Source of the DNA: Methanobacteriota archaeon
GTDB lineage: Archaea; Thermoplasmatota; Thermoplasmata; RBG-16-68-12
DNA: 12,054 bases
Assembly (NCBI GenBank): GCA_005878515.1
Contig: VBLZ01000055.1
Span: 1-12,054, forward strand
Direction of reading: 5' to 3'
Within the stretch, counting starts at the first letter, position 1, and each line of letters begins with the position of its first letter. Shown one piece after another: positions 11,802-12,054 of this stretch. The translations under genes and the position numbers were made by a program. The notes beneath the pieces are model-generated. The model did no database searches. It was not told where the DNA came from and saw nothing but the letters and a program-made list of their open reading frames with translations.

Positions 11802-12054
11802 TCGGCGCCCTCCCCGACATGCAAGACACGTTCGACCATTAAGCGCGCGAACGCGTTGATCAGAAGGGACACGAGCATGAGGACGAGTCCCAACTCGATT
11901 AGCGCGCTTAGCTCCAACGAGCCGGCTTCGAGCCAGTTATTCGCAATCAAGCTGGAGATCGTTTGTCCGGGATCGAACAACGAGGTGAAGATCGCGTTCC
12001 GGTTCCCGATCGTCATCGTGACGGCCATCGTCTCGCCGACCGCCCGCCCCAATC
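11798..12054 (-). CDS. pstC: Phosphate ABC transporter permease PstC, C-terminal part (cut by window edge)
   Basis: The last 84-85 residues of PstC; the frame is open to the right edge, so the gene continues beyond 12054. The visible start, LGRAVGETMAVTMTIGN, is the conserved stretch after the EAA loop of PstC (GLGRAxGETMAV). It is followed by an outer loop and the last membrane helix (about 48-68, ELSALIELGLVLMLVSLLI), then a basic cytoplasmic tail. The stop overlaps the pstA start by four bases. A phosphate-binding PstS, and the operon promoter, would lie to the right of the window if present. Confidence 0.93.
   Translation of the reverse strand, partial: LGRAVGETMAVTMTIGNRNAIFTSLFDPGQTISSLIANNWLEAGSLELSALIELGLVLMLVSLLINAFARLMVERVLHVGEGAE

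Noticed and set aside
1..12054. CRISPR array, insertion sequence, prophage or defence system
   Set aside because: No regularly spaced repeats, transposase, integrase, nuclease or helicase frames were seen; all secure genes belong to transport, redox or small membrane-protein families.

Overview
The window (about 12 kb, GC-rich) reads as a piece of an archaeal chromosome. AT-rich TATA-like boxes (TTATA, TTTATTTA, TTAAA) stand out against the GC-rich background about 25-30 nt ahead of several starts. Some genes appear leaderless, while others have strong GGAGG-type ribosome sites, and GTG/TTG starts are frequent. Together with many small two-helix membrane proteins, this suggests a Euryarchaeota/Thermoplasmatota-like organism; the exact lineage is inference. 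No rRNA, tRNA, CRISPR array, transposase or phage gene was seen.

Layout, left to right. At 1-147 is the start of an unrecognised minus-strand gene running off the left edge. A CorA-type divalent-cation channel (182-1147, minus) is divergent from a one-domain cupin (1245-1637, plus), followed by a 66-aa two-helix membrane protein (1732-1932, plus). This converges on a membrane-anchored molybdopterin (sulfite-oxidase-fold) oxidoreductase (1938-3551, minus). Divergent from the oxidoreductase are two small two-helix membrane proteins (3587-3910 and 4030-4521, plus). They converge on a MacB/LolD-type ABC exporter operon: a 922-aa FtsX-like permease and its ATPase, both minus (7999 down to 4543). 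Across a 210-bp AT-rich divergent promoter region lies a small one-CxxC protein (8210-8488, plus), then an SRPBCC/START-like protein (8694-9107, plus) with a palindromic promoter. After a 370-bp gene-free convergent gap comes the distal part of a phosphate-uptake operon on the minus strand: pstC (cut by the right edge), pstA, pstB, phoU, with overlapping stop/start codons.

How the genes work together: PstC/PstA form the phosphate permease, PstB powers it and PhoU modulates it. The FtsX permease and its ATPase form a second, mechanotransmission-type ABC system facing outside. CorA handles Mg2+/Co2+. The molybdoenzyme is predicted to do redox chemistry on the outer face of the membrane. Most gene content belongs to known families. 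The points most worth a second look are the internal twin-arginine motif in the molybdoenzyme, and two promoter regions that each carry a motif repeated exactly 31 bp apart.
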